From a virus: a stretch of DNA of 26,346 nucleotides. The DNA lies in IMG/VR virus record IMGVR_UViG_3300027969_000379, positions 1 to 26,346 of that record; one strand, given 5' to 3'. Shown in pieces: positions 9,694 through 15,621 of this stretch. How positions within the stretch are numbered: the first letter of the stretch is position 1; every line of letters starts with the position of its first letter. Both the position numbers and the translations under genes were made by a program. The notes beneath the pieces were generated by a model. It was given only the letters and a program-made list of their open reading frames with translations, was not told the DNA's origin and made no database searches.

Positions 9694-9827
9694 TAGGAGT
9701 GGCGGTATGCATAACTGTTGGAGTTACATCAATGGCGTACGTGGAAACCCTATACATGCGAGCACAGTTAAAGCAAGAGATAAAAGAACTTCGTAAACTC
9801 AAACGTGAATTGAAGGAAAGTAAATGA
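9651..9827 (+). CDS. 58-residue membrane protein with basic coiled coil, nested in lysis cassette
   Basis: Starts within the C-terminal membrane segment of the previous gene in another frame and ends in the ATGA that starts the holin. It has one strong transmembrane segment (residues 9-31, LIWWILIGVAVCITV) followed by a charged helix (QLKQEIKELRKLKRELKE). A short N-terminal membrane anchor plus a charged helix next to a holin and endolysin recalls inner-membrane spanin subunits, though it is shorter than usual and no outer-membrane lipoprotein partner was found. GTG at 9660 is an alternative start. No strong ribosome-binding site, as expected for a coupled gene. Confidence 0.6.
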   Translation: MGDVGNTKLIWWILIGVAVCITVGVTSMAYVETLYMRAQLKQEIKELRKLKRELKESK

Positions 9828-10321
9828 ATGAACTATTCGGTCTTCTCAAGGGTATCGCACCCACGTTGGCAACTGCTGTCGCTGGTCCTTTGGGTGGGGC
9901 TGCTATTTCCGCTTTGGCTTCTAAGTTTGGTGTTTCTGATTCCGTTGATGCTGTGGCTAAAGCTATCGCGGGTGATCCACAGGCGGCGCAAAAACTCCAA
10001 GAATTAGAGTTAGAGATGGCCAAGCTAGACATGGCTAATACTGCTGACGCGCGCAAAATGAATGCAGATATTCAAAATTCAGCAGTCGCGTCGTGGTTGG
10101 CAAAAAACATTGCCTATGTCATCGACGTCTCAATCATTGCTGGCGCTCTCACCATGACCTTTGTGGTTTTCATAGTCGGCGTCCCAGAACAGAACAAGAG
10201 CATGGCGTTTACAGCTTTAGGGTCGTTGTGGACGTTAACGGGTACTGTTGTAAACTTCCATCGTGGGTCTTCCGCAGGGAGTAAAGCCAAAACCGAAGAA
10301 CTTATGAAAGGCGCAAAATGA
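9824..10321 (+). CDS. Holin, 3TM (gene-transfer-agent type)
   Basis: 165 residues with three hydrophobic segments: a Gly/Ala-rich one near residues 8-35, one at about 90-120 (AYVIDVSIIAGALTMTFVVFIVG) and one at about 126-142 (AFTALGSLWTLTGTVV). These are separated by a charged helix with an AGDPQAAQKLQELELEMAKL pattern, and it ends with NFHRGSSAGSKAK. This layout matches the GTA_holin_3TM family (PF11351). Holins form membrane holes that release the endolysin at the end of infection. GGAAAGTAA lies just before the ATG. It overlaps its neighbours at both ends (ATGA). Confidence 0.75.
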   Translation: MNELFGLLKGIAPTLATAVAGPLGGAAISALASKFGVSDSVDAVAKAIAGDPQAAQKLQELELEMAKLDMANTADARKMNADIQNSAVASWLAKNIAYVIDVSIIAGALTMTFVVFIVGVPEQNKSMAFTALGSLWTLTGTVVNFHRGSSAGSKAKTEELMKGAK

Positions 10322-10635
10322 TTGAATTCTTAAAACAATTGATGATAGCCAGGGTCAACCGGCCACAACCTACTGTCGAAGAAGTCGAAGTCCAAGTATG
10401 GTCTTTTGTTGTTAAGTCGATCACTATCATGGTTCTAGGCATCGCTTTTGGCGTTTTGTATTTGATTGGATTTGAGAAGCAAGACCCAGAACTCGCGCCT
10501 ATTGACTCTGTATTTTTGGAAATCTTAAAAGCCATTGCCTTTATGGGCGTGGGAACAATGGGCGGTATATCTGGACGTAAGGCGTCTACCGCAATAGCAA
10601 AAGCAATCGTAGGAGATCAAAATGAACCTAAGTGA
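10318..10635 (+). CDS. Small two-pass membrane protein, possible second holin / antiholin
   Basis: 105 residues with two hydrophobic segments: about 29-49 (SFVVKSITIMVLGIAFGVLYLIG) and about 68-87 (ILKAIAFMGVGTMGGISG). It overlaps the holin by ATGA and the endolysin gene by 14 bases. Two holin-like genes in tandem before an endolysin often work as a holin and a partner or antiholin. That role is inferred from position and topology; no family was recognised. Confidence 0.65.
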   Translation: MIEFLKQLMIARVNRPQPTVEEVEVQVWSFVVKSITIMVLGIAFGVLYLIGFEKQDPELAPIDSVFLEILKAIAFMGVGTMGGISGRKASTAIAKAIVGDQNEPK

Positions 10636-11050
10636 ACACTTTACTCTTGAAGAACTAACGCACACAGATCACAGAGACTTGGACAATACGCCAAACGAGG
10701 CAGAGTCTGCCAATTTGCGTAGGCTGGCCAGTTTTCTAGAGCAAGTCAAAACTGTACTTGGCGGCAAACCAATCATGGTCAACTCTGCGTTTCGATCTAA
10801 GGCGGTCAATGATGCTGTAGGCTCAAAAGATAGCAGCCAGCACCGCGTTGGTTGTGCAGCCGACATACGCGTGCCTGGCATGACGCCTGATGAGGTAGTG
10901 AAAGCTGTCATTGCGTCTGGTATTGGCTACGATCAAATCATTCGGGAATTTGACCGCTGGACGCATATCTCTGTGCCAAACCTATCCACATCGACGCCAA
11001 GGCAACAAGCCTTGATCATCGACAAACAAGGCACTAGAACTTACGCTTAG
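10622..11050 (+). CDS. Endolysin, peptidase M15 family
   Basis: 142 residues. It contains the zinc-peptidase pattern of M15-type D-Ala-D-Ala or L-Ala-D-Glu peptidases: SAFRS (55-59), SSQHRVGCAADI with H74 and D81, and WTHIS with H115. The three residues are the expected zinc ligands. Together with FTLEELTHTD at the start, this is the Peptidase_M15_3 arrangement common in phage lysins. It cleaves peptide cross-links in peptidoglycan once the holin opens the inner membrane. There is no signal peptide, so it depends on the holin. AGGAG lies 8 bases before the ATG. Its stop codon overlaps the stop of the convergent gene on the other strand. Confidence 0.85.
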   Translation: MNLSEHFTLEELTHTDHRDLDNTPNEAESANLRRLASFLEQVKTVLGGKPIMVNSAFRSKAVNDAVGSKDSSQHRVGCAADIRVPGMTPDEVVKAVIASGIGYDQIIREFDRWTHISVPNLSTSTPRQQALIIDKQGTRTYA

Positions 11051-11148
11051 TCTTCGCTACTTAGCATGAAGATGGCGACGGCGACTGTGACTACCACTAC
11101 GCCCCCCATGACAAGCAGCATGATTGTCCAAGCAATTGTTTCAAGCAT
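11047..11148 (-). CDS. 33-residue membrane peptide
   Basis: MLETIAWTIMLLVMGG followed by a Val-rich stretch and a short SSED end: a single transmembrane segment filling nearly the whole peptide. AGGAG lies 9 bases before the ATG, which sits inside the end of the preceding gene. Last gene of the leftward operon; its stop overlaps the endolysin stop on the opposite strand. Function unknown. Confidence 0.5.
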   Translation of the reverse strand: MLETIAWTIMLLVMGGVVVVTVAVAIFMLSSED

Positions 11149-11257
11149 CTTTGCGCTCCTGGTCGAGTTCACGTTTCATGTAAACAACAAACGCTTCTAC
11201 CAACTTTAAAAAGTATGGCAGTAGCGCGCCTAATACAAATATTAAAACTTCATTCAT
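11141..11257 (-). CDS. 38-residue membrane peptide
   Basis: MNEVLIFVLGALLPYFLKLV continues into a hydrophobic helix and ends in a charged tail (MKRELDQERKDA). One membrane segment with a C-terminal charged helix. AAGGAAA lies 5-6 bases before the ATG. It overlaps the upstream and downstream genes by 8 bases each, so all three look translationally coupled. Function unknown; an envelope or superinfection role is possible but only a guess. Confidence 0.55.
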   Translation of the reverse strand: MNEVLIFVLGALLPYFLKLVEAFVVYMKRELDQERKDA

Positions 11258-11597
11258 TGTTTTTCCTTTTTAATGTAGCGTCGATGTGTCTAACCATTTC
11301 AAATATAGTTGAGCGCCCAGCCCCCGTTTGAAAATCTTCCCAGTCCCAGTAACGCTCAACCTCTTCATCCGTCAGCCCTACCCAAGGCTTCTCCAACTCA
11401 GCAACCCTGCCAGACAAGACACGCACTAACTCAGTTAGCACAGCGACCTCTGCCATTAGTTGTTCTTTGGTTGTGCCATACGCATCTTTGTACAAACCCA
11501 ATCGTTCGTTCTCATCATGCAGTGCTTGCAGTACAGCTTCTTTGCGTTGTTTGCTTTCGCGCTCTATGCGGTTGAACTCCTCGTCTTCTGGTGTCAT
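11250..11597 (-). CDS. Conserved phage protein, coiled coil plus Trp-rich C-terminus
   Basis: 115 residues. The first 70 are a charged helix or coiled coil (IERESKQRKEAVLQALHDENERL); then KPWVGLTDEEVERYWDWED and FEMVRHIDATLKRKN. The second half is a motif I know from many phage early proteins without an assigned function. TAGGAGTTTAATCAA precedes the ATG, giving a good ribosome-binding site. ATGA overlap with the upstream gene. No enzymatic motif. Confidence 0.7.
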   Translation of the reverse strand: MTPEDEEFNRIERESKQRKEAVLQALHDENERLGLYKDAYGTTKEQLMAEVAVLTELVRVLSGRVAELEKPWVGLTDEEVERYWDWEDFQTGAGRSTIFEMVRHIDATLKRKNNE

Positions 11598-11743
11598 TTG
11601 ATTAAACTCCTATAAGCGTTGATTGCATCTTTCAAATCATTCTGTAATTGCTCGATATAGTCCTGCTGCTGTTGCATCTTAATGTAAGACTCTTGAGCAA
11701 ACTTGGCTAGATTCTCTTGGCTCCATGACTCAAATGTTGGCAT
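11594..11743 (-). CDS. Small hypothetical protein, 49 residues
   Basis: Gln-rich helical protein (MPTFESWSQENLAKFAQESY, then MQQQQDYIEQLQNDLKDA). It fits exactly between two other leftward genes, overlapping the upstream one by 14 bases and the downstream one by ATGA. TAGGAGT lies 5 bases before the ATG. No known family. Confidence 0.65.
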   Translation of the reverse strand: MPTFESWSQENLAKFAQESYIKMQQQQDYIEQLQNDLKDAINAYRSLIK

Positions 11744-11921
11744 TTTTACTCCTATCAAGTCTCTTTTGCTGTTCTTGTTTTATGTCCTCTGGCGGCACCA
11801 CGACTTCTTGCGTAGTAAACCTATGCTCATTAGCGCATTCCCGTCTACGGGTGTAGCCAAAGGTTGGCGATTTCTTAGTCTGTTTCACAATAGACCAAGC
11901 GTTACAGATAGGACACTTCAT
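11730..11921 (-). CDS. Zinc-ribbon protein, NrdR-like N-terminal pattern
   Basis: 63 residues. MKCPICNAW (C3, C6) and TRRRECANEHRFTTQE (C29, H33) form one zinc-binding site. The TRRRxC...HRFTTxE pattern is the one at the start of NrdR repressors and of short phage relatives. The ATP-cone of full-length NrdR is missing, so it cannot be a complete NrdR. It probably binds DNA or RNA, perhaps as a small regulator. Coupled to the upstream gene by ATGA. Confidence 0.7.
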   Translation of the reverse strand: MKCPICNAWSIVKQTKKSPTFGYTRRRECANEHRFTTQEVVVPPEDIKQEQQKRLDRSKNANI

Positions 11922-12109
11922 GGGCGTCTGGCCTCCTGCAGTATCTCGATACGCTCTCTCGCAGCGCGCAAGGTTGTGTAGCGCTGGTGCAGCCGCTCCA
12001 AGACGGCCACACGTTTGCCAACTTCGCGTTCGTCGGTCAACATCTCCAACACCTTGACTTCATCCAAGGTCCTAAGTTCAGCGTTTAATTTTCGCCATGT
12101 AAGTGTCAA
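11918..12109 (-). CDS. Conserved phage hypothetical protein, 63 residues
   Basis: Entirely helical and highly charged: LNAELRTLDEVKVLEMLTDE then VLERLHQRYTTLRAARERIE. This pattern recurs in short phage proteins near helicase and nuclease genes, of unknown function. Overlaps the downstream gene by ATGA and the upstream one by 32 bases. Confidence 0.65.
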   Translation of the reverse strand: MTLTWRKLNAELRTLDEVKVLEMLTDEREVGKRVAVLERLHQRYTTLRAARERIEILQEARRP

Positions 12110-12245
12110 TTTTTGTCTCCAGTTTAGTGATTGTGTTTAGGGTTTTTACTAATGTTCGATTGGCGGCGTTAGCGTCTTTCTGATGTATTTTTAAGATGGA
12201 CCGCGCGGCTTTAAGCTGCGCTTTCCACAGGTTTAGTCTAGTCAT
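12078..12245 (-). CDS. Small helical protein, 55 residues
   Basis: Start chosen at the ATG at 12245, which overlaps the helicase stop (ATGA) and has GGAGGAATTGAA just upstream; a longer frame from 12302 would run inside the helicase gene. The protein is basic and helical (LWKAQLKAARSILKIHQKDA, then KTLNTITKLETKIDTYMAKIKR). No family recognised. Confidence 0.6.
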   Translation of the reverse strand: MTRLNLWKAQLKAARSILKIHQKDANAANRTLVKTLNTITKLETKIDTYMAKIKR

Positions 12246-13537
12246 TTCAATTCCTCCATGGCGATATCTGACAAGGCGCGTTTGTCGTGCAGCGCGGCCC
12301 AAATCTTCTCATCTACTGTTTTATTAGAAATCATTACGTAGCACCACACGTCATGCCGCTGGCCGCTACGATGCAGACGCCCGATGGTTTGTTCATACAG
12401 TTCGAGCGACCAGGGCAGGGACAAGAAGACGATTCGACTGCCGCCGTGCTGCAGGTTGAGTCCATGGCCGGCTGACTTGGGGTGGACCAAAAGAAGTTCG
12501 ATGCTCCCAGCATTCCATCGTTCAATAGCGCGGTCGTCGTCAAGGGTGGCGGCTTTGGGGTATCTACGTTTAAGTTCGGCCAACTCTTCTTTGTACGTGT
12601 ACGCCACCAAAGTATTGGCATGTTGGTTTTCCTCCAATAGTTCGTCAAGCCGCTCAAATTTAGACGTGTCAAACCATACGGGTTTATCCGCATATACAAA
12701 GCCCGACGCCATTTGTTGCAGCTTGGCCGTCACGACGCCGGCGTTAACTGCAATCGCGCGGTCGTTAGGAAACTGTGCGACAAACTCAGTCTTCATGTCG
12801 TCATAGGGTTTACGATTAGTTAGGTTACCGCGCACTTCAACTGTGTGCAGGGCCGGCAGTTTGTCTTTGTATTCGCCTGGCTCCAATACAAACGTCGCCG
12901 GCTTGATGCGTTCCATAACCAAAGCCAAGGCGCCAGGGCGCGGCTGCCAATCGTTGTACTCGCGGTTGATCAACGCAAAGTACTGCTGCATAAACGCGCC
13001 CTTGGCGCGGCCAAGCAGGTTTTGGTCGACGATCTTGCACTGGCCAAAGACGTCCTCTAAGCCGTTGCTAGTGAAACTGCCGGTAAGCCCCCAGCGGATC
13101 ACCATGGGCTCGATCACTTTGTTGAGCGCCTTAAACCGCGCGCCTGATGGATTTTTTAGCCGCGTGAGTTCGTCAAACACAATGGCGTCAAAATCAAGTT
13201 CTTGTTCGGCCAGCCACTGCAGGTTGTCGTAGTTAGTCACAACAATGCGCGCGCTAGACGCCAGCGCTGCTAGACGCTCTTTCGGTGAGCCAACGGCCAC
13301 AGCGATCTCTTGACGTGGCGCCCATTTAGGCTGCTCCACGGGCCACACGTCAGTGCAAACGCGTTTAGGCGCCAGCACTAGAAAACGTGTGACCTCGCCA
13401 TTGGCGAGCATGTCTTGCATGGCCGCTAGGGTGATGGCAGTTTTGCCCGCCCCTACCGGCGCCAAGATCATGGCGCGGTCGCGCTCGTACAGAAAGTCAG
13501 CCGCCTCAATTTGATACGGCCTCAATGATCCAACCAT
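12242..13537 (-). CDS. Snf2-like SF2 helicase / translocase
   Basis: 431 residues with ordered superfamily 2 motifs: Q-like RPYQIEAADFL (6-16), Walker A APVGAGKT (26-33), DELTRLKNP (122-130) as motif II, LTGSFTSN (151-158) as motif III, SAGHGLNLQ (355-363) as motif V, and QTIGRLHRSGQ (383-393) as motif VI. The order and the last motif are those of phage Snf2-type DNA translocases. Motif II is DELT rather than DEAH. It is encoded with a VRR-NUC nuclease overlapping upstream, a pair widely conserved in phages that probably acts in replication or recombination. AAGGAG lies 7 bases before the ATG. Confidence 0.85.
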   Translation of the reverse strand: MVGSLRPYQIEAADFLYERDRAMILAPVGAGKTAITLAAMQDMLANGEVTRFLVLAPKRVCTDVWPVEQPKWAPRQEIAVAVGSPKERLAALASSARIVVTNYDNLQWLAEQELDFDAIVFDELTRLKNPSGARFKALNKVIEPMVIRWGLTGSFTSNGLEDVFGQCKIVDQNLLGRAKGAFMQQYFALINREYNDWQPRPGALALVMERIKPATFVLEPGEYKDKLPALHTVEVRGNLTNRKPYDDMKTEFVAQFPNDRAIAVNAGVVTAKLQQMASGFVYADKPVWFDTSKFERLDELLEENQHANTLVAYTYKEELAELKRRYPKAATLDDDRAIERWNAGSIELLLVHPKSAGHGLNLQHGGSRIVFLSLPWSLELYEQTIGRLHRSGQRHDVWCYVMISNKTVDEKIWAALHDKRALSDIAMEELK

Positions 13538-13787
13538 CTATTTGCTCCTTGCTCCATAAACATGCGTACTTCTGATTCATTAGCGCCATGTCTGACGCGA
13601 ATATTTTTTGCAGTTCTGACAAACGCCCATCAGGCGCCTTCAGTTCGATAAACCAAGTCTGGCCATTTGGCAAACAAACTACTCTATCGGCAACGCCTCT
13701 GTGCGCCGGACTAGTAAATTTGTACGCCCTACCGCCAAGGTCCTTGACGCGTTGCACTAAATATTTTTCGATTATTTTTTCTTTCAT
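13506..13787 (-). CDS. VRR-NUC domain nuclease
   Basis: 93 residues, a minimal PD-(D/E)XK nuclease of the VRR-NUC family. Visible: E7 or E8 in the first helix, GVADRVV with D34, FIELKAPDGRLSELQ with E48 and K50, and Q60. Such stand-alone phage domains cleave branched DNA and usually neighbour a Snf2 helicase, as here (32-base overlap). First gene of the leftward operon; no clear Shine-Dalgarno sequence lies before the ATG, and no convincing leftward promoter is seen in the 69 bases to the divergent gene. Confidence 0.85.
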   Translation of the reverse strand: MKEKIIEKYLVQRVKDLGGRAYKFTSPAHRGVADRVVCLPNGQTWFIELKAPDGRLSELQKIFASDMALMNQKYACLWSKEQIDGWIIEAVSN

Positions 13788-13797
13788 GTCAAAAAGT

Positions 13798-13827
13798 TTA
13801 ACACACTATTATTTTTTGTGCTATAGT
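13798..13827 (+). promoter_or_regulatory. Sigma70-like promoter for the replication operon
   Basis: TTAACA (13798-13803), an 18-base spacer, then TATAGT (13822-13827), each one mismatch from consensus, lies 29 bases before the GTG start at 13857, with AAAGGAGA as ribosome-binding site between. The host RNA polymerase is the likely user because no phage RNA polymerase gene is visible. Confidence 0.6.
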
Positions 13828-13856
13828 TCAATCTCAATCAACTAAAGGAGAGTTCA

Positions 13857-14978
13857 GTGCAACACAGTAATATCGTCGGCGGTTCAACCGCAAAGCGTGT
13901 GATCAACTGCCCAGGCTCAGTAGCCTTGGTGCAAAAGATGCCGCCCCAACCAAGTAACAAATACGCAGACGAAGGCACGCTGTTGCACAACGTCATTGCT
14001 GAAATCGTGATGAGCGATAGAACGCCTGAGAGTTTTCTTGGTACTAAATACGAAGACCAAGTTCTTACGCAAGAATTGATCGACAACAAACTCAAAGTCG
14101 CGCTGGCCGCGCTTGATGAGATCGATCCAAACAAAGAGATGCAAATTGAAGCTGAGACTCGCGTCGGCTTTGGTGATCTCTTGCCTGGCGTATTCGGTAG
14201 CACTGACCTTATCGGTCGGATCGGTGACCGCGCTGTCGTTCTAGATTGGAAGTTTGGCGACGGCGTCGCTGTGGAAGCAGAAGAGAATGCACAGCTAATG
14301 TTCTACGCCGCTGCGGCCATGCGTACTGAAGGATCAAAGTGGGCGTTCGATGGTGCTACTGAGATCGAATGCATCATCGTGCAGCCGCCGGCAATCAAGC
14401 GCTGGGTGACTACACCAAAACGCATTGCAGAGTTCGAGGCGCAATTGATGCGTGCGGTTAAAGAAGCAGAGCATCCTAACGCGATGATCCGCACAGGCGA
14501 TCATTGCCGCTGGTGTACCGCCAAACCAATCTGCCCACAGATGACCGGCGCCGCCGACCGCGCGTTGCAAGTAGCGATCAAATCGTTAGACGCAAACATG
14601 ATCGGCAGCTACTTGGCCAATGCTGATATATTAGAAGATTGGATCAAGGACCTGCGCGCCTTGGCCCATCAAATGTTGGATAGCGGCGCCCCTGTGCCAG
14701 GGTATAAACTGGTACAAAAGCGCGCTACACGTCAATGGGTGGACGATAAAAAAGCCGCCGACGCATTGACCGCAATGGGCCTAGAAGCCTATAAAGAACC
14801 AGAGGTCCTATCGCCTGCACAGGCTGAGAAGGAACTCAAAAAGCGCAAGTTGGCATTGCCTGACGATCTTGTCGTGGCAGTGTCTTCAGGCACAACGCTT
14901 GCCCCGGAGAGTGATCCCCGGTCAGCAGTGTTGCAAATCGGGAAGCAGTTAACTGCAGCCCTTTCTAAAATCAACTAA
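13857..14978 (+). CDS. RecB/Cas4-like PD-(D/E)XK exonuclease (DUF2800-like)
   Basis: 373 residues. The fold signature is in order: EGTLLH (40-44 region, H44), GSTDLIG with D117, VVLDWKFGDG with D130 and K132, and AEENAQLMFYA. C18 together with C217, C220 and C226 (HCRWCTAKPIC) gives the four-cysteine arrangement of iron-sulfur-stabilised AddB/Cas4 nucleases. Phages place this gene directly before a ssDNA-binding protein and DNA polymerase, where it probably resects DNA for replication-linked recombination. GTG start, preceded by AAAGGAGA. The next gene follows after 10 bases. Confidence 0.85.
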   Translation: MQHSNIVGGSTAKRVINCPGSVALVQKMPPQPSNKYADEGTLLHNVIAEIVMSDRTPESFLGTKYEDQVLTQELIDNKLKVALAALDEIDPNKEMQIEAETRVGFGDLLPGVFGSTDLIGRIGDRAVVLDWKFGDGVAVEAEENAQLMFYAAAAMRTEGSKWAFDGATEIECIIVQPPAIKRWVTTPKRIAEFEAQLMRAVKEAEHPNAMIRTGDHCRWCTAKPICPQMTGAADRALQVAIKSLDANMIGSYLANADILEDWIKDLRALAHQMLDSGAPVPGYKLVQKRATRQWVDDKKAADALTAMGLEAYKEPEVLSPAQAEKELKKRKLALPDDLVVAVSSGTTLAPESDPRSAVLQIGKQLTAALSKIN

Positions 14979-14988
14979 GGAAAATCAA

Positions 14989-15621
14989 ATGAGTTTAGTA
15001 ACCTTCTCTAAAGCAAACCTCCCCGCAGTCAGTTCGTTGGCAACGTCGTTGCGAACAATCCAATCCGAAGTAGGCGCAGCCGGCGTTGTCATCTTAAAGA
15101 TGGACAAGACCGGTCACTGGGTATTCGGCGCGGATCAAACCGAAGTCGAAGACGACTCTCTGTGGGCCATCAATCCCTTTTCTTTTGTCCACGGCTTTAT
15201 CGCTTGGGGTGACGGCGAAGTGTTAGGTGAAAAGATGGCCAGCGTAAGCCAGCCATTACCTGCATTGGAAGAGGCGCCGCCTCAAGCCAAGAAGGGTTGG
15301 GAGAATCAAGTCGGTATGTCTTTGAAATGCATATCTGGTGACGACAAAGGAATGGAAGCGCGCTACACCACTACTTCGGTAGGCGGTAAGCGCTCAGTGC
15401 AAACGCTCGCAGTGGCATTGGCTGATCAGGTCGACAAAGACCAGACCAAACCAGTGGCCGTCGTGCGTTTGAAGAAAGACCATTACGCGCATAAGTCCTA
15501 CGGCAAAATCTACACGCCTGTGTTTGAGATTGTCGAATGGATTTCTATGGACGCAGATGCAACCGACGTAAAAGTCGAAGCAGAAGCGGAGCAACCTAAG
15601 CGTCGTCGTCGGTCTGCCTGA
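14989..15621 (+). CDS. Putative ssDNA-binding protein (by position)
   Basis: 210 residues. Two halves are joined by a Pro/Ala linker near residue 95. The second half (VGMSLKCISGDDKGMEARY, then KDHYAHKSYGKIYTPVFEIVEW) reads as beta strands with aromatic residues, as in OB-fold ssDNA-binding proteins. The tail is acidic, then ends in an Arg-rich KRRRRSA. It occupies the position held by DUF2815-type ssDNA-binding proteins between DUF2800 nuclease and polymerase genes, but does not visibly match DUF2815. Its TGA overlaps the polymerase ATG (TGATG). Function is an inference from context. Confidence 0.5.
   Translation: MSLVTFSKANLPAVSSLATSLRTIQSEVGAAGVVILKMDKTGHWVFGADQTEVEDDSLWAINPFSFVHGFIAWGDGEVLGEKMASVSQPLPALEEAPPQAKKGWENQVGMSLKCISGDDKGMEARYTTTSVGGKRSVQTLAVALADQVDKDQTKPVAVVRLKKDHYAHKSYGKIYTPVFEIVEWISMDADATDVKVEAEAEQPKRRRRSA

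Noticed and set aside
12242-13537. Reading the Snf2-like gene as part of a restriction or defence system
   Set aside because: Its partner is a stand-alone VRR-NUC nuclease, a common phage replication pair, and no methylase or specificity gene is present.
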